Made by a program: the position numbers and the translations under genes. From Pseudomonas alcaligenes (lineage in GTDB: Bacteria; Pseudomonadota; Gammaproteobacteria; Pseudomonadales; Pseudomonadaceae), in NCBI RefSeq assembly GCF_014490745.1, contig NZ_LZEU01000001.1, forward strand, positions 806,001 through 870,000: a DNA stretch of 64,000 bases, given 5' to 3'. Below are positions 1 to 7,375 of this stretch, piece after piece; the first letter of the stretch is position 1; every line of letters starts with the position of its first letter. The notes below the pieces were generated by a model. It saw nothing but the letters and a program-made list of their open reading frames with translations, did not search any database and was not told the DNA's origin.

Positions 1-183
1 GAGTTTCACCGCGAGCAGGCGTTCGGCGCGGGCACCGGTGCCGCCTGGCGGCTGCTGCGCGAACGCGTTCCGGCCTACGAAGAGGACCGCTGGCTGGCGC
101 CGGACATTGCCAGCAGCGTGGCGCTGCTCGACGATGCTGCCAGTCTGGATGTCATCCTGAGCGCGATTGGCGGCATGCAATGA
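1..183 (+). CDS. Histidine/aromatic amino-acid ammonia-lyase, C-terminal fragment (5' end outside window)
   Basis: Only the last 60 residues are visible, ending at a TGA. The stretch RVPAYEEDRWLAPDI resembles the conserved C-terminal helix of the HutH/aromatic ammonia-lyase family, which removes the alpha-amino group of histidine or a related amino acid to give an acrylate such as urocanate. The Ala-Ser-Gly triad that forms the MIO cofactor would lie upstream, out of view, so substrate type cannot be judged. A HutC-like repressor follows within 90 nt on the same strand, as in hut operons. The stop codon overlaps the ATG of a possible 31-codon frame (ATGA, 180-183). The family is fairly sure, the substrate is not. 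Confidence 0.7.
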   Translation, partial: EFHREQAFGAGTGAAWRLLRERVPAYEEDRWLAPDIASSVALLDDAASLDVILSAIGGMQ

Positions 184-275
184 GCCCGTTCCGCTCCGTC
201 CTGCTCGACGGGCCGCTGCCGAGCGACGTGGCGGGCGTTATCATGCAGGCCCCGATCTTCAAGGAGCTGCCGTGA
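180..275 (+). CDS. Possible small translationally coupled ORF, 31 aa, unknown function
   Basis: ATG at 180 overlaps the upstream lyase stop (ATGA). The frame runs 31 codons and ends in a TGA that overlaps the GTG start of the repressor gene (GTGA, 272-275). Both overlaps are typical of translational coupling. The peptide starts MSPFRSVLLDGPLPSD and ends FKELP. I recognise no family. The last codons contain the AAGGAG ribosome-binding site of the next gene, so the frame may simply carry ribosomes to that start. It could also be a chance frame or the remnant of a larger gene. Confidence 0.35.
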   Translation: MSPFRSVLLDGPLPSDVAGVIMQAPIFKELP

Positions 276-982
276 CTAGCAAGACCCCGCGCTACAAGGC
301 AATCGAGGACTTTCTGCTCGAGCGCATCCGCGGCGGCGCCTATCCGGTCAACCACCAGATTCCCCCGGAAGAGCAGCTGGCCCGCGACTTCGACGTCAGC
401 CGCATGACTGCCAACAAGGCCATCAACAACCTGGTGCAGCAGGGCTACCTGTTGCGCCAGGCCGGCCTCGGTACCTTCGTCACCGACCGCAAGGCCGAGT
501 CCTCGCTGCACGAGGTGCTCAATATCGCCAGCGAGGTGCGCGGCCGCGGCCACGCCTACAGCAACGACGTGCTGCGCTGCGAGGCGGTGGAAGCCGACGA
601 CGAGGTGGCCCTGCGCCTCGGCCTGCGCCTGGGCGCTCAGGTGTTCCACAGCATCCTGGTGCACCGCGAGGACGGCGTGCCGATCCAGCTCGAGGATCGC
701 TACGTCAATCCGCGCTGGGTGCCGCACTACCTGGAATGCGACTTCGCCAAGCAGACGCCCAACGAAGTGCTGGTGGCCAGCTGCCCGATCGCCGATGTCG
801 AGCATGTGGTCGAGGCCGTGCTGGTGGATGCGCAGACCGCTGCCTGGCTGGATATCGATCCCGCCTCGCCGTGCCTGTCGATGATCCGCCGTACCTGGTC
901 AGACGAGCACCTGATCAGCTACGCCCGCCTGATCCACCCTGGCGACCGCTACAAGCTGCGCTCGCGCATGAAGCGGCGCTGA
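272..982 (+). CDS. GntR-family (HutC-like) transcriptional repressor with UTRA domain
   Basis: A 236-residue protein with an N-terminal GntR winged helix (about 5-70; RYKAIEDFLLERI, then the recognition helix DVSRMTANKAINNL) followed by a UTRA effector domain (about 90-230). HutC proteins repress histidine-utilisation genes and release DNA when urocanate binds. The position next to an ammonia-lyase gene supports that role. I chose GTG 272 because AAGGAG (261-266) lies five bases upstream and the protein then begins TSKTPRYK as expected. An in-frame ATG at 167 would add 35 residues lying over the lyase end and is unlikely. It could be a paralogue serving another amino acid. Confidence 0.85.
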   Translation: MTSKTPRYKAIEDFLLERIRGGAYPVNHQIPPEEQLARDFDVSRMTANKAINNLVQQGYLLRQAGLGTFVTDRKAESSLHEVLNIASEVRGRGHAYSNDVLRCEAVEADDEVALRLGLRLGAQVFHSILVHREDGVPIQLEDRYVNPRWVPHYLECDFAKQTPNEVLVASCPIADVEHVVEAVLVDAQTAAWLDIDPASPCLSMIRRTWSDEHLISYARLIHPGDRYKLRSRMKRR

Positions 983-989
983 GGCCGGC

Positions 990-1667
990 TCAGGCGAAGC
1001 GAATTGTGCCGAAGGTGTCCGGGGCGTGGAAGTTGAGCTCCGGCACCGGCTGCCAGGACGCCCAGTGCGGATGCGAGCTTTCGTCTGCGCACTTGAACAG
1101 GTTGCAGCGCCAGCTCTGCCCGGACAGCGCACCCAGCGGGCCGACATAGGCCTCCAGCAGGGCAAAGGGCAGGAAGAACTGCAGGCACCACTCGGTCGGC
1201 TCGCTCAGCTCCGGTTCCACCCGCGCGGGCAGGGTGGAGCGGATGGCCACCTGGCGGCCCTGCTCGGGCGTCAGTTTGACGAAGGCCTTGAAACCGCCCG
1301 GCGCCCGTTCGGCGTCGGTGATGTAGTAGCTGAGCAGGGTGCCGTTGCCGCTCATCTCCAGGTTCAGGTAACCGTTGTCCGTCGCCTGCCCGGCCTTGGG
1401 CTGGAAATACACCTCCACGCAGCTGTCCTTGCACACCAGATCCTGGAACTGCTGGTGCACGCAGCGCACGTAGCGATCCTGCACGCGGAAGATGCCGTGG
1501 ATGCCGGCATCGCTGTACAGCAGCCTGGCCTCGGTGACGGGGCGGTGGTCGCTGCTCTCCGGGCGGAACTGCTCGATACGAATGATCTCGGCGGCCTGCC
1601 AGGCCGGCGCCGACCAGTCCGCCGTCAGCGCCACGGGTTCGGCCAGGTGATTCACGCAATAGTCCAT
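990..1667 (-). CDS. Carbohydrate-binding family 9-like protein
   Basis: 225 residues starting MDYCVNHLAEPVALTADW. The order of motifs (WQAAEIIRIEQFRP, then DAGIHGIFRVQDRYV, SCVEVYFQP, GYLNLEMSGNGTLLSYY and a closing FGTIRF) fits the stand-alone CBM9-like family, a beta-sandwich fold that binds reducing ends of sugars in characterised relatives. No signal peptide is seen, so it is probably cytoplasmic. The start at 1667 gives a normal family length and has AGGAA ten bases upstream. Open frame further upstream runs into the repeat element at 1697-1838 and was not used. A sugar-binding fold beside glycosyltransferase genes is suggestive, but its ligand here is unknown. Confidence 0.7.
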   Translation of the reverse strand: MDYCVNHLAEPVALTADWSAPAWQAAEIIRIEQFRPESSDHRPVTEARLLYSDAGIHGIFRVQDRYVRCVHQQFQDLVCKDSCVEVYFQPKAGQATDNGYLNLEMSGNGTLLSYYITDAERAPGGFKAFVKLTPEQGRQVAIRSTLPARVEPELSEPTEWCLQFFLPFALLEAYVGPLGALSGQSWRCNLFKCADESSHPHWASWQPVPELNFHAPDTFGTIRFA

Positions 1668-1696
1668 CTGTCGGGGTTCCTGTTCTGGGCGTGCAC

Positions 1697-1838
1697 AGAA
1701 CCTGTTTACGAGCTTTTGGACTAGAGCCAGACAAGGCAAAAACAGCCGAGGAAGCGGAGTTTACGAGCTGTAAATGAGCATTCCGAGGCTGTTTTTAACG
1801 CCGTATGGCCGACGGCCAGGAGATCGTAAGCAGGTTCT
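1697..1838. repeat. MITE-like element with 18-bp terminal inverted repeats
   Basis: A 142-bp non-coding element bounded by AGAACCTGTTTACGAGCT (1697-1714) and its inverted copy at 1821-1838 (16 of 18 positions match). Inside is a second inverted pair, AAAAACAGCC (1738-1747) against GGCTGTTTTT (about 1787-1796), plus GCCGTATGGCCGACGGCC near the right end, so the whole can fold into a long hairpin. The right terminus enters the stop codon of the cupin gene, and the left end lies 30 nt before the CBM9-like start. It encodes no protein. From memory this type of repeat is common between genes in Pseudomonas, but I cannot verify that here. Confidence 0.75.
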
Positions 1839-2200
1839 CAGGCGCCGAGGATCACATAGACCTTGCGCACCGGGGTGAGGTTTTCCCAGGTGCCGCGGAA
1901 GCCGGCAGCGACCACGAAGGAGCTGCCGGGGCCGAACTCGCGGCTGCTGCCGTCGGCATCGGTCAGGCGCACCCGACCTTCGATCAGGTGGCAGAGCTCG
2001 TCGAAATCGCAGCTGCAGTATTCCTTGTGCGGGCCGGCTTCCCAGATCCCGGCAGTGAACTGCTTCTGCGGGTTGCTGAAGTGGCGCCAGGTGTGGCTGC
2101 GGTAGGGCGCCTCGACAATGGCCGGGTCGGTGATGTCGTTGATCTGCACTTCGACCGGGTTGCTGGCGAAGTCGACGACATGGGCGGGAAGCTTGGACAT
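1838..2200 (-). CDS. Small cupin-domain protein (Cupin_3/DUF861 type), cupin A
   Basis: 120 residues, a single cupin barrel: GIWEAGPHKEYCSCDFDELCHLIEG forms the first motif (shown here as GPHKEYCSCDFDELCHLIEG) and FGPGSSFVVAAGFRGTWENL the second. This family includes ureidoglycine aminohydrolase-like and many uncharacterised small cupins. Start ATG 2200 has GAGGAA about seven bases upstream. It sits 26 nt downstream of the FAD oxidoreductase gene, presumably in the same operon. Two more cupins of the same type (11422 and 11849) lie beside the second glycosyltransferase, so the family is a constant part of this cluster. The metal-ligand pattern is incomplete for a classic cupin enzyme, so it could be a sugar- or metabolite-handling accessory protein. 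Confidence 0.8.
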   Translation of the reverse strand: MSKLPAHVVDFASNPVEVQINDITDPAIVEAPYRSHTWRHFSNPQKQFTAGIWEAGPHKEYCSCDFDELCHLIEGRVRLTDADGSSREFGPGSSFVVAAGFRGTWENLTPVRKVYVILGA

Positions 2201-2226
2201 GAATGTTCCTCGTTGCGGATAGGGAT

Positions 2227-3621
2227 TTAGGAGTCGAAGCCCACGCCGAAGGCATCCAGGGTGCGTAGCAGCAGGTTGCGCTGGCCGGTGCGGTCTTCCC
2301 GTTCCAGGCCACGCTGGGCCAGGCCCACGGCCATGTAGCGCAGCGGCTCGGGCGGGAAGGGGAAGGGCATGCGGCTGAGCATGCGCAGCGCGGTGCGCTC
2401 TGTGTGGGCGCCTTCGAGCAGGTCGAGCAGGGTGGCGGCGGCAAAGCGGCTGGCGGACACGCCCTGGCCGGTGAAGCCCAGCGCATAGGCGATGCGCCCG
2501 CCGGCGCTGCAGCCGGTGAACAGGGTGGTGCGCGCCGAGGAGTCGATGATGCCGCCCCAGGCGTGGCTGAAGCGGATATCGCCGAGCTGCGGGAAGGTGG
2601 CGAAGAACTGCTCGGCCAGGCGCACGAAGGTTTCCGGGCGCTGGGTCAGGCCCTCGTCGAGCTTGCTGGCGAAGGGGTAGATGGCGTCGTAGCCACCCCA
2701 CAGGATGCGGTTGTCGGCGGTCTTGCGCAGGTAGTGGAACTGGTTGCCGGAGTCGGCGATGCCGTAGCGCCCGCGCCAGCCGATGGCGGTCAGCTGCAGC
2801 TCGCTCAGGGGCTCGGTGGTCAGGGCGTAGTCGTAGATCGGGATGACGCTGGACTTGAGCTGCGGCAGCAGGTTGGTGAACACGTTGGTGGCCAGGGCCA
2901 GGCGCTGCGCCAGCACCTCGCCGTAGGCGGTCTGCAGGGTGATGCCGTCGGCACGCGGAAGCAGCGCCTCGACCGGCGAATGTTCGTACAGTTCGATGCC
3001 TTGCTGCAGGCAGGCCCGGCGCAGTTCGCGCACCATGCGCACGGGGTTGAGCAGGGCGTAGTTGGGTTCGTACAGGCCGGCACTGTAGGCCGGCGAGTTG
3101 AGCCGATCCTTGAGCGCGTCGCCTTCCAGGTACTGGCAGTCGATACCGAAGCGCCGGTACTTCTGCTCCAGGGCGCGCAGGCCCTCCGTCTGCCAGGGTG
3201 TAGTGGCGACGTTGAGCTTGCCCTGGCGCTCGAACTCCACGTTCAGGCCCAGTTGCTCGATGTCCTGCTGCAGTTCGTCGAGGTTCTGCCGGCCCAGGCG
3301 GATCAGGGTTTCCGCCTCATCCGGCCAGCGCTTCAGGGCATTGGATACGCCGTGGGAAATGCTCGGGGCGCAGAAGCCGCCGTTGCGTCCGCTGGCGGCG
3401 CCGCCACAGGCTCCGGCTTCGAGCAGCACGATGCGTTTGTCCGGGTAGCGCCGCCGTGCCTGCAGGGCTGTCCACAGGCCGGTGAAGCCGCCGCCGACCA
3501 CGGCCAGATCGCAGCGCAGCTGGCCAACCTGGCGGGTGAAGGCCGGTGGTGGGGCTGCGGCGTCCAGCCAGTAGGGCTGGGGAATGGCATGTTCGAGGCT
3601 GGCGAGGGCGCGTGGGGTCAT
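2227..3621 (-). CDS. FAD-dependent amine oxidoreductase, PuuB/gamma-glutamylputrescine oxidoreductase-like
   Basis: 464 residues of the DAO/glycine-oxidase fold. The FAD-binding Rossmann motif LAVVGGGFTGLWTALQARRR is near residue 38, the acidic end of the second strand is IVLLEA, and the ASGRNGGF motif typical of PuuB/OrdL-type oxidases follows. PuuB oxidises gamma-glutamylputrescine at its free amine, and relatives oxidise many secondary and primary amines to aldehydes, releasing hydrogen peroxide. No PuuA-type glutamyl ligase is visible in the window. Start ATG 3621 has AAGAAG upstream. It lies 22 nt after glycosyltransferase A and before cupin A in one minus-strand operon. The exact substrate is unknown. 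Confidence 0.8.
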   Translation of the reverse strand: MTPRALASLEHAIPQPYWLDAAAPPPAFTRQVGQLRCDLAVVGGGFTGLWTALQARRRYPDKRIVLLEAGACGGAASGRNGGFCAPSISHGVSNALKRWPDEAETLIRLGRQNLDELQQDIEQLGLNVEFERQGKLNVATTPWQTEGLRALEQKYRRFGIDCQYLEGDALKDRLNSPAYSAGLYEPNYALLNPVRMVRELRRACLQQGIELYEHSPVEALLPRADGITLQTAYGEVLAQRLALATNVFTNLLPQLKSSVIPIYDYALTTEPLSELQLTAIGWRGRYGIADSGNQFHYLRKTADNRILWGGYDAIYPFASKLDEGLTQRPETFVRLAEQFFATFPQLGDIRFSHAWGGIIDSSARTTLFTGCSAGGRIAYALGFTGQGVSASRFAAATLLDLLEGAHTERTALRMLSRMPFPFPPEPLRYMAVGLAQRGLEREDRTGQRNLLLRTLDAFGVGFDS

Positions 3622-3643
3622 GGACGTCTTCTTGTTATTGAGG

Positions 3644-4927
3644 CTATGGACTCGGCAGGCCGAGGATGGCGCGGGCAGCCACTTCGGTGCCGCGCGAGAG
3701 CTGCATCGCCGCGCCTGCCTGCTGCAGGCGCTGGCGCATGGCCGGGTCGCCGAGCAGCTGGGCGATGGCGCCGGGCAGGGCACCCAGCGGATCGGCGAAG
3801 CGCGGCAGGTAACGGCCGACGCCGACTTCCTCGGCGCGCCGGGCGTTGTCGTGGCCGTCCCAGCAGTAGGGGATGATCAGCGACGGCAGACCGAAGTACA
3901 GGGCCTCGCAGAAGCTATTGTTGCCGCCGTGGTGGATGAACAGCTGGCACTCGCGCAGCACCGCCGGCTGCGGGAACCAGCTGTCCAGGTAGACGTTGTC
4001 CGGCACGTTGTCGTACTGCTCGCGATAGGCGCCGACATTGATCAGGAAGCGGTAGGGCAGGGTCGCCGCCACGGCGATCAGGCGCTTCATCATGGCCACG
4101 TCGGCCGCGCCCAGGCTGCCGAAGCTGAGGTAGATCAGCGGCTGCTCGTTGTGCTGCGGGAACGGCGGCACCACATAGGGCGCCTCGCGGCGCACGCAGC
4201 CATCCAGGTAGACGAAGCGCTGCGGGTCGAGGGCCTGCTGGCGCTGGTAGCGCACCGGGCTGGGCGACAGCAGCAGGTTGAGCCAGGGCGACTCCTCGAG
4301 GAACAGGCCGGGCGCGCAGGGCTGGTGGCCATGGCTCTCGAGGAAGCGCGCCAGGCGCGCATGGGCCGGAGCGACGGCCTTGACGTAGTGCTGCTGGTAG
4401 CGCTCGCAGGCCTCCGCGTCGCTGGCGCTGGCGCCGGACAGGTAGGGCGGTACGGCCGCATCCGGCAGCTCGGTCTCGGCGCAGGAGATCACCCGCACCC
4501 AGGGGCAGCCGGCATTGGCGATGGCGGGGAACATCACCACGTTGTCCAGCACTATGGCGTCCGGCTTGAGCCGGGCCAGCAGCTGCTGCAGCGGCTTCTC
4601 GGCCTCGATGACGGTGTCGATGATGGCTTCCCAGGCCGGCGCCACGTAGCTGTCGATCTGCTCCAGCGGTGTCTGGTCGAAGTAGGGAATGTTGCGCTCG
4701 ATGAAGCGCTCCCAGTAGTGCTGGTGCTCCGCGGCCGACAGCGGACTGTCGAGCAGCAGGGGGTATTCGGCGAAGCCGTACTCGGCGAACAGCCCCTGGA
4801 AGTGTTCGTGGCAGATGAACACCGGGCGCGCACCCTGTTCGCGCAGCGCCTGGGCGATACCGATGCAGTTCAGCGCGGCGCCGAAGCTGGCCTCGGGGAA
4901 CAGGGCGATGAGTCTTTCTTTAGGCAT
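3644..4927 (-). CDS. MGT-family (GT1) glycosyltransferase A
   Basis: 427 residues of GT-B fold. The N-terminal half begins RLIALFPEASFGAALN. The C-terminal nucleotide-sugar site contains SWFPQPAVLRE, then IHHGGNNSFCEALYFG (about 326-341) and PYCWDGHDNARRAEE, matching the donor-binding signature of GT1 enzymes (W-PQ, HxGxNS, D-x-NA). Such enzymes move a sugar from a UDP- or dTDP-sugar to a small hydrophobic or amine-bearing acceptor in the cytoplasm. It is clearly paralogous to the gene at 10143. Start ATG 4927 has GGAAGAA upstream. It is the first gene of the minus-strand operon with the FAD oxidoreductase and cupin A. Donor and acceptor are not identifiable. Confidence 0.85.
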   Translation of the reverse strand: MPKERLIALFPEASFGAALNCIGIAQALREQGARPVFICHEHFQGLFAEYGFAEYPLLLDSPLSAAEHQHYWERFIERNIPYFDQTPLEQIDSYVAPAWEAIIDTVIEAEKPLQQLLARLKPDAIVLDNVVMFPAIANAGCPWVRVISCAETELPDAAVPPYLSGASASDAEACERYQQHYVKAVAPAHARLARFLESHGHQPCAPGLFLEESPWLNLLLSPSPVRYQRQQALDPQRFVYLDGCVRREAPYVVPPFPQHNEQPLIYLSFGSLGAADVAMMKRLIAVAATLPYRFLINVGAYREQYDNVPDNVYLDSWFPQPAVLRECQLFIHHGGNNSFCEALYFGLPSLIIPYCWDGHDNARRAEEVGVGRYLPRFADPLGALPGAIAQLLGDPAMRQRLQQAGAAMQLSRGTEVAARAILGLPSP

Positions 4928-4985
4928 GATCGGTTTTCTTCCATGTCCGGGGAGCTCGGGTCTCCGGCCGGTGTGTTCTAGATAA

Positions 4986-5009
4986 TGTATTTTTTCAGAT
5001 AAAAAAACA
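4986..5009. promoter_or_regulatory. AT-rich imperfect palindrome upstream of the glycosyltransferase A operon
   Basis: TGTATTTTTTCA followed by GATAAAAAAACA; the outer nine positions of each half match with one exception. It lies about 60 bp upstream of the glycosyltransferase A start in an otherwise GC-rich genome. A similar palindrome (GTTTTTATTTT with AAAAAAAAGAC, 6142-6163) overlaps the promoter of the opposite ABC operon. Both flank the GntR gene, so they are candidate operators for it. This is an inference from position and similarity. Confidence 0.45.
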
Positions 5010-5110
5010 TTTTTATTTTCTGCGCTGCAAATCCGCAGGGCAGGCGAACGCAATTGGCGGCGAGCATGCCATGCTCGCCGCGCCTTTGTCCGGGCTGTGG
5101 ATTACCAGGC

Positions 5111-6076
5111 TTAGCGGCGCTGGTAGAAGCCTTGCGGAATGCCGCGGTTGGCGGTCTGCGGGCGTCCGGCGGCGGACAGGCGCAGGTGCAGGCGCAGCAG
5201 GTCGGCGGCGATCTGCAGCTGGCCGCGCTCGATGTGCTCGAGGATGCGCAGGTGCTCGCGCAGCGCTTCCTGCAGGCGGTGCACGCTGACCATCGGCAGC
5301 AGGTTGGGCAGGCGGCGCAGGCGCTGGTGCTGGAGCAGGGCGTCACCGATGAAGCGGTTGCCGCAGCAGGTGGCGATCATCTCGTGGAAGCCGATGTCCA
5401 GCTCGCGGAACTGCTCGATGTCGAAGTGCTCGATCGGTCGCGCCAGCAGCTCCTCGGTGCCGTCGCGCAGCAGTGCCAGGCGCTGGCGGTCGACGTTGAA
5501 GCCTTCGGCAAGCAGGGCTTCGGGCTCCAGCACCATGCGAAATTGCAGGCTCTCCTCGAGGGCCGTGAGGTTGTCCAGCAGTGGGCGGAAGCGCCAGGAC
5601 TGGCCGGGGCCGCGCTCCAGCACCTGATCCTCGCTGAGCTGGCTGAGCACCTTCTGCGCCGCCGGCCGACCGATGTCGTAGCGGCGCATGACCTCGCTGA
5701 TGCCGATGCTGTTGCTCAGGCGGCCGGCCATGCGGTCGCGCAGTACCGAGGCGGCCACTTCCTCTTCTTCGGCCTGTGGCAGGGCCGGGCTCAGTGCCTG
5801 GCTCGACGGGTCGGCGAGCAGGCTGTAGCCGCGCCCGGCCTGGTGTTCGGCCAGGCCCTGCTCGACCAACAGGTTGAGGCCGGCGCGAATCAGCGTGCGC
5901 GAAACCTGGAAGCTGCGCGCCAGCTGCTGCTCGGCCAGGGCGTCACCGCTGGCCATGCCGTTTTCCTGGGCCAGCTCGATGATCCGCCGGGCCAGTTCCA
6001 GGTGGTTGGTGCGGGGCTTCTTCTCGGTGTTCTTGCTCAAGCCGTGGCTCTCGTACGGGGTTGTTGCGCGCGACAC
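5111..6076 (-). CDS. GntR-family regulator with FCD-type effector domain and an extra middle winged helix
   Basis: Up to 321 residues, longer than the usual 220-250 for FadR/FCD regulators. An N-terminal GntR winged helix (about 25-85; LAEQQLARSFQVSRTLIRAG) is followed by a second winged-helix-like segment (about 110-160; IGISEVMRRYDIGRPAAQKV) and then an FCD-like helical domain with the metal-site pattern FRELDIGFHEMI and a late LREHLRILEH. FCD proteins sense small organic acids and usually repress neighbouring catabolic genes. It lies between the two divergent operons that it probably controls. The start is uncertain: GTG 6076 has a poor ribosome site, and TTG 6040 (protein SKNTEKK) is a good alternative. 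Confidence 0.75.
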   Translation of the reverse strand: MSRATTPYESHGLSKNTEKKPRTNHLELARRIIELAQENGMASGDALAEQQLARSFQVSRTLIRAGLNLLVEQGLAEHQAGRGYSLLADPSSQALSPALPQAEEEEVAASVLRDRMAGRLSNSIGISEVMRRYDIGRPAAQKVLSQLSEDQVLERGPGQSWRFRPLLDNLTALEESLQFRMVLEPEALLAEGFNVDRQRLALLRDGTEELLARPIEHFDIEQFRELDIGFHEMIATCCGNRFIGDALLQHQRLRRLPNLLPMVSVHRLQEALREHLRILEHIERGQLQIAADLLRLHLRLSAAGRPQTANRGIPQGFYQRR

Positions 6077-6121
6077 ACCTTATGCCACAGCGACGTTTGC
6101 TCAACAAGGAACAGAAAAGTG

Positions 6122-6150
6122 TTGACTTGCGAGTCGTGCTGGTTTTTATT
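6122..6150 (+). promoter_or_regulatory. Candidate sigma-70 promoter of the ABC importer operon
   Basis: TTGACT (6122-6127), a 17-bp spacer, then TTTATT (6145-6150), about 78 bp before the substrate-binding protein start. The -35 matches consensus at five of six positions and the -10 at four of six. The -10 is overlapped by the AT-rich palindrome at 6142-6163, a position suited to repression. Confidence 0.5.
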
Positions 6151-6163
6151 TTAAAAAAAAGAC
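6142..6163. promoter_or_regulatory. AT-rich imperfect palindrome overlapping the ABC operon promoter
   Basis: GTTTTTATTTT and AAAAAAAAGAC pair at nine of eleven positions. Its resemblance to the palindrome at 4986-5009 on the other side of the GntR gene suggests one regulator acts on both operons. Low-complexity A and T runs make chance similarity possible. Confidence 0.4.
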
Positions 6164-6227
6164 ACGTACCACCGCTTCATCCTTTGCTGCCTTCGAAACA
6201 ACAACAAACAGTCGTTAGGTGTGCCAC

Positions 6228-7280
6228 ATGAAAAGAAGCAGAACCCTGCTGTGCGCAAGTCTTACCTTGTCCGCCGCTCTCGCGGCGCCATTGGCTCAGG
6301 CCAAGGACATGGTGATTTCCATCTGGGACGGTTACATGGCCCCGGATGCCCTGGAGAAGTTCCAGAAAGCCACCGGCATCGAGGCCGACAAGTCGCTGCA
6401 CGCCACCAACGAAGAGATCATGGGCAAGCTCATGGCCTCTGGCGGTGAAGGCTATGACGTGGTGTTCGTCTCCGCCCAGTTCGCCGAGATCCTGCAGAAG
6501 CAGGGCCTGCTGGCCGAGATGGATGCGGCCAAGGTGCCCAACCTGAAGAACCTCTATCCCGAAGCGCAGGCGCTGGCCTACGACCCGGGCAACCACTTCT
6601 CGGCGCCCTACACCTGGGGTACCACCGGCATCTGCTACCGCTCCGACAAACTGGCCCAGGCGCCTGCCAGCTGGAACGACCTGCTCAAGCCCAGCGACGC
6701 GGTCAAAGGCAAGCTGACCCTGCTGGCCACCGACCGCTGGCTGCTCGGTGCCGGCTTCCTGGCCAACGGCTGGAGCGTCAACGAGGCCGACCCGGCGCAT
6801 ATCAGCCAGGTACGTGACGAGCTGATCCAGAGCAAGAAACGCATCCTCTCCTTCGACGACACCACCTTCTATTCCAAGCTGGCTTCCGGCGAGACGGTCA
6901 TGGCCCACGCCTGGGATGGCTGGTGCAACTACGGCACCCAGGCCAACGCCAGCATCAAGTTCGTGGTGCCCAAGGAAGGCTCCGACCTGTGGGTCGACAC
7001 CATGGTGGTGATGAAGAGCTCGAAGAACCTCGACGCGGCGTACAAGTTCGTCAACTTCATGCTGGAGAAGGACAACCACGCCTGGGTCGCCGAGAACATC
7101 CTCTACAAGGTGCCCAACCAGGCGGCCATGGCGGGGCTGAGCAAGGAGCTGCTGGCGCAGTACCCGAACCTCACCACGCCACCTGCCGAACTGGTCAAGC
7201 AGCAGCTGCTGCGTGACGTCGGCGGTTCCACGCAGAAGGCCTATACCCGCGCCGTGACCGAGATCATGGCCGCTCAATAG
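6228..7280 (+). CDS. Polyamine-type ABC transporter, periplasmic substrate-binding protein (PotF/SpuD-like)
   Basis: 350 residues with an N-terminal signal peptide (MKRSRTLLCASLTLSAALAA, likely cut after AQA). The mature protein begins KDMVISIWDGYMAPD; the W-D-x-Y group near residue 31, the later HAWDGW and the VDTMVV aspartate are the places where PotF/SpuD proteins hold a polyamine. The first position differs from PotF (WSDY), so the ligand may be another cation. It delivers ligand to the permeases encoded just downstream. ATG 6228 has AGG eight bases upstream; the in-frame GTG 6219 is less likely. It is first in the operon with the permeases and ATPase. Confidence 0.85.
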   Translation: MKRSRTLLCASLTLSAALAAPLAQAKDMVISIWDGYMAPDALEKFQKATGIEADKSLHATNEEIMGKLMASGGEGYDVVFVSAQFAEILQKQGLLAEMDAAKVPNLKNLYPEAQALAYDPGNHFSAPYTWGTTGICYRSDKLAQAPASWNDLLKPSDAVKGKLTLLATDRWLLGAGFLANGWSVNEADPAHISQVRDELIQSKKRILSFDDTTFYSKLASGETVMAHAWDGWCNYGTQANASIKFVVPKEGSDLWVDTMVVMKSSKNLDAAYKFVNFMLEKDNHAWVAENILYKVPNQAAMAGLSKELLAQYPNLTTPPAELVKQQLLRDVGGSTQKAYTRAVTEIMAAQ

Positions 7281-7298
7281 GGCTCACTGGCTCCACCC

Positions 7299-7322
7299 AT
7301 GGAGCGGCGCCCGCCGCTCCAT
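7299..7322 (+). terminator. Intercistronic hairpin after the substrate-binding protein gene
   Basis: ATGGAGCGGC and GCCGCTCCAT form a perfect 10-bp stem with a four-base GCCC loop. No T-run follows, so it is not a full intrinsic terminator. In other ABC operons such hairpins protect the binding-protein message and reduce read-through to the permeases. Confidence 0.6.
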
Positions 7323-7375
7323 CATTCCAATCCGCTGCATACCACCCCACAGGCGTGGGGTTGGGGGAACTACGC

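Noticed and set aside
2404..3876. Long plus-strand open frame opposite the FAD oxidoreductase
   Set aside because: It is antisense to a well-supported gene, has Ala/Gly/Gln/Val-biased low-information sequence and no family motif; long antisense frames are expected in GC-rich DNA.
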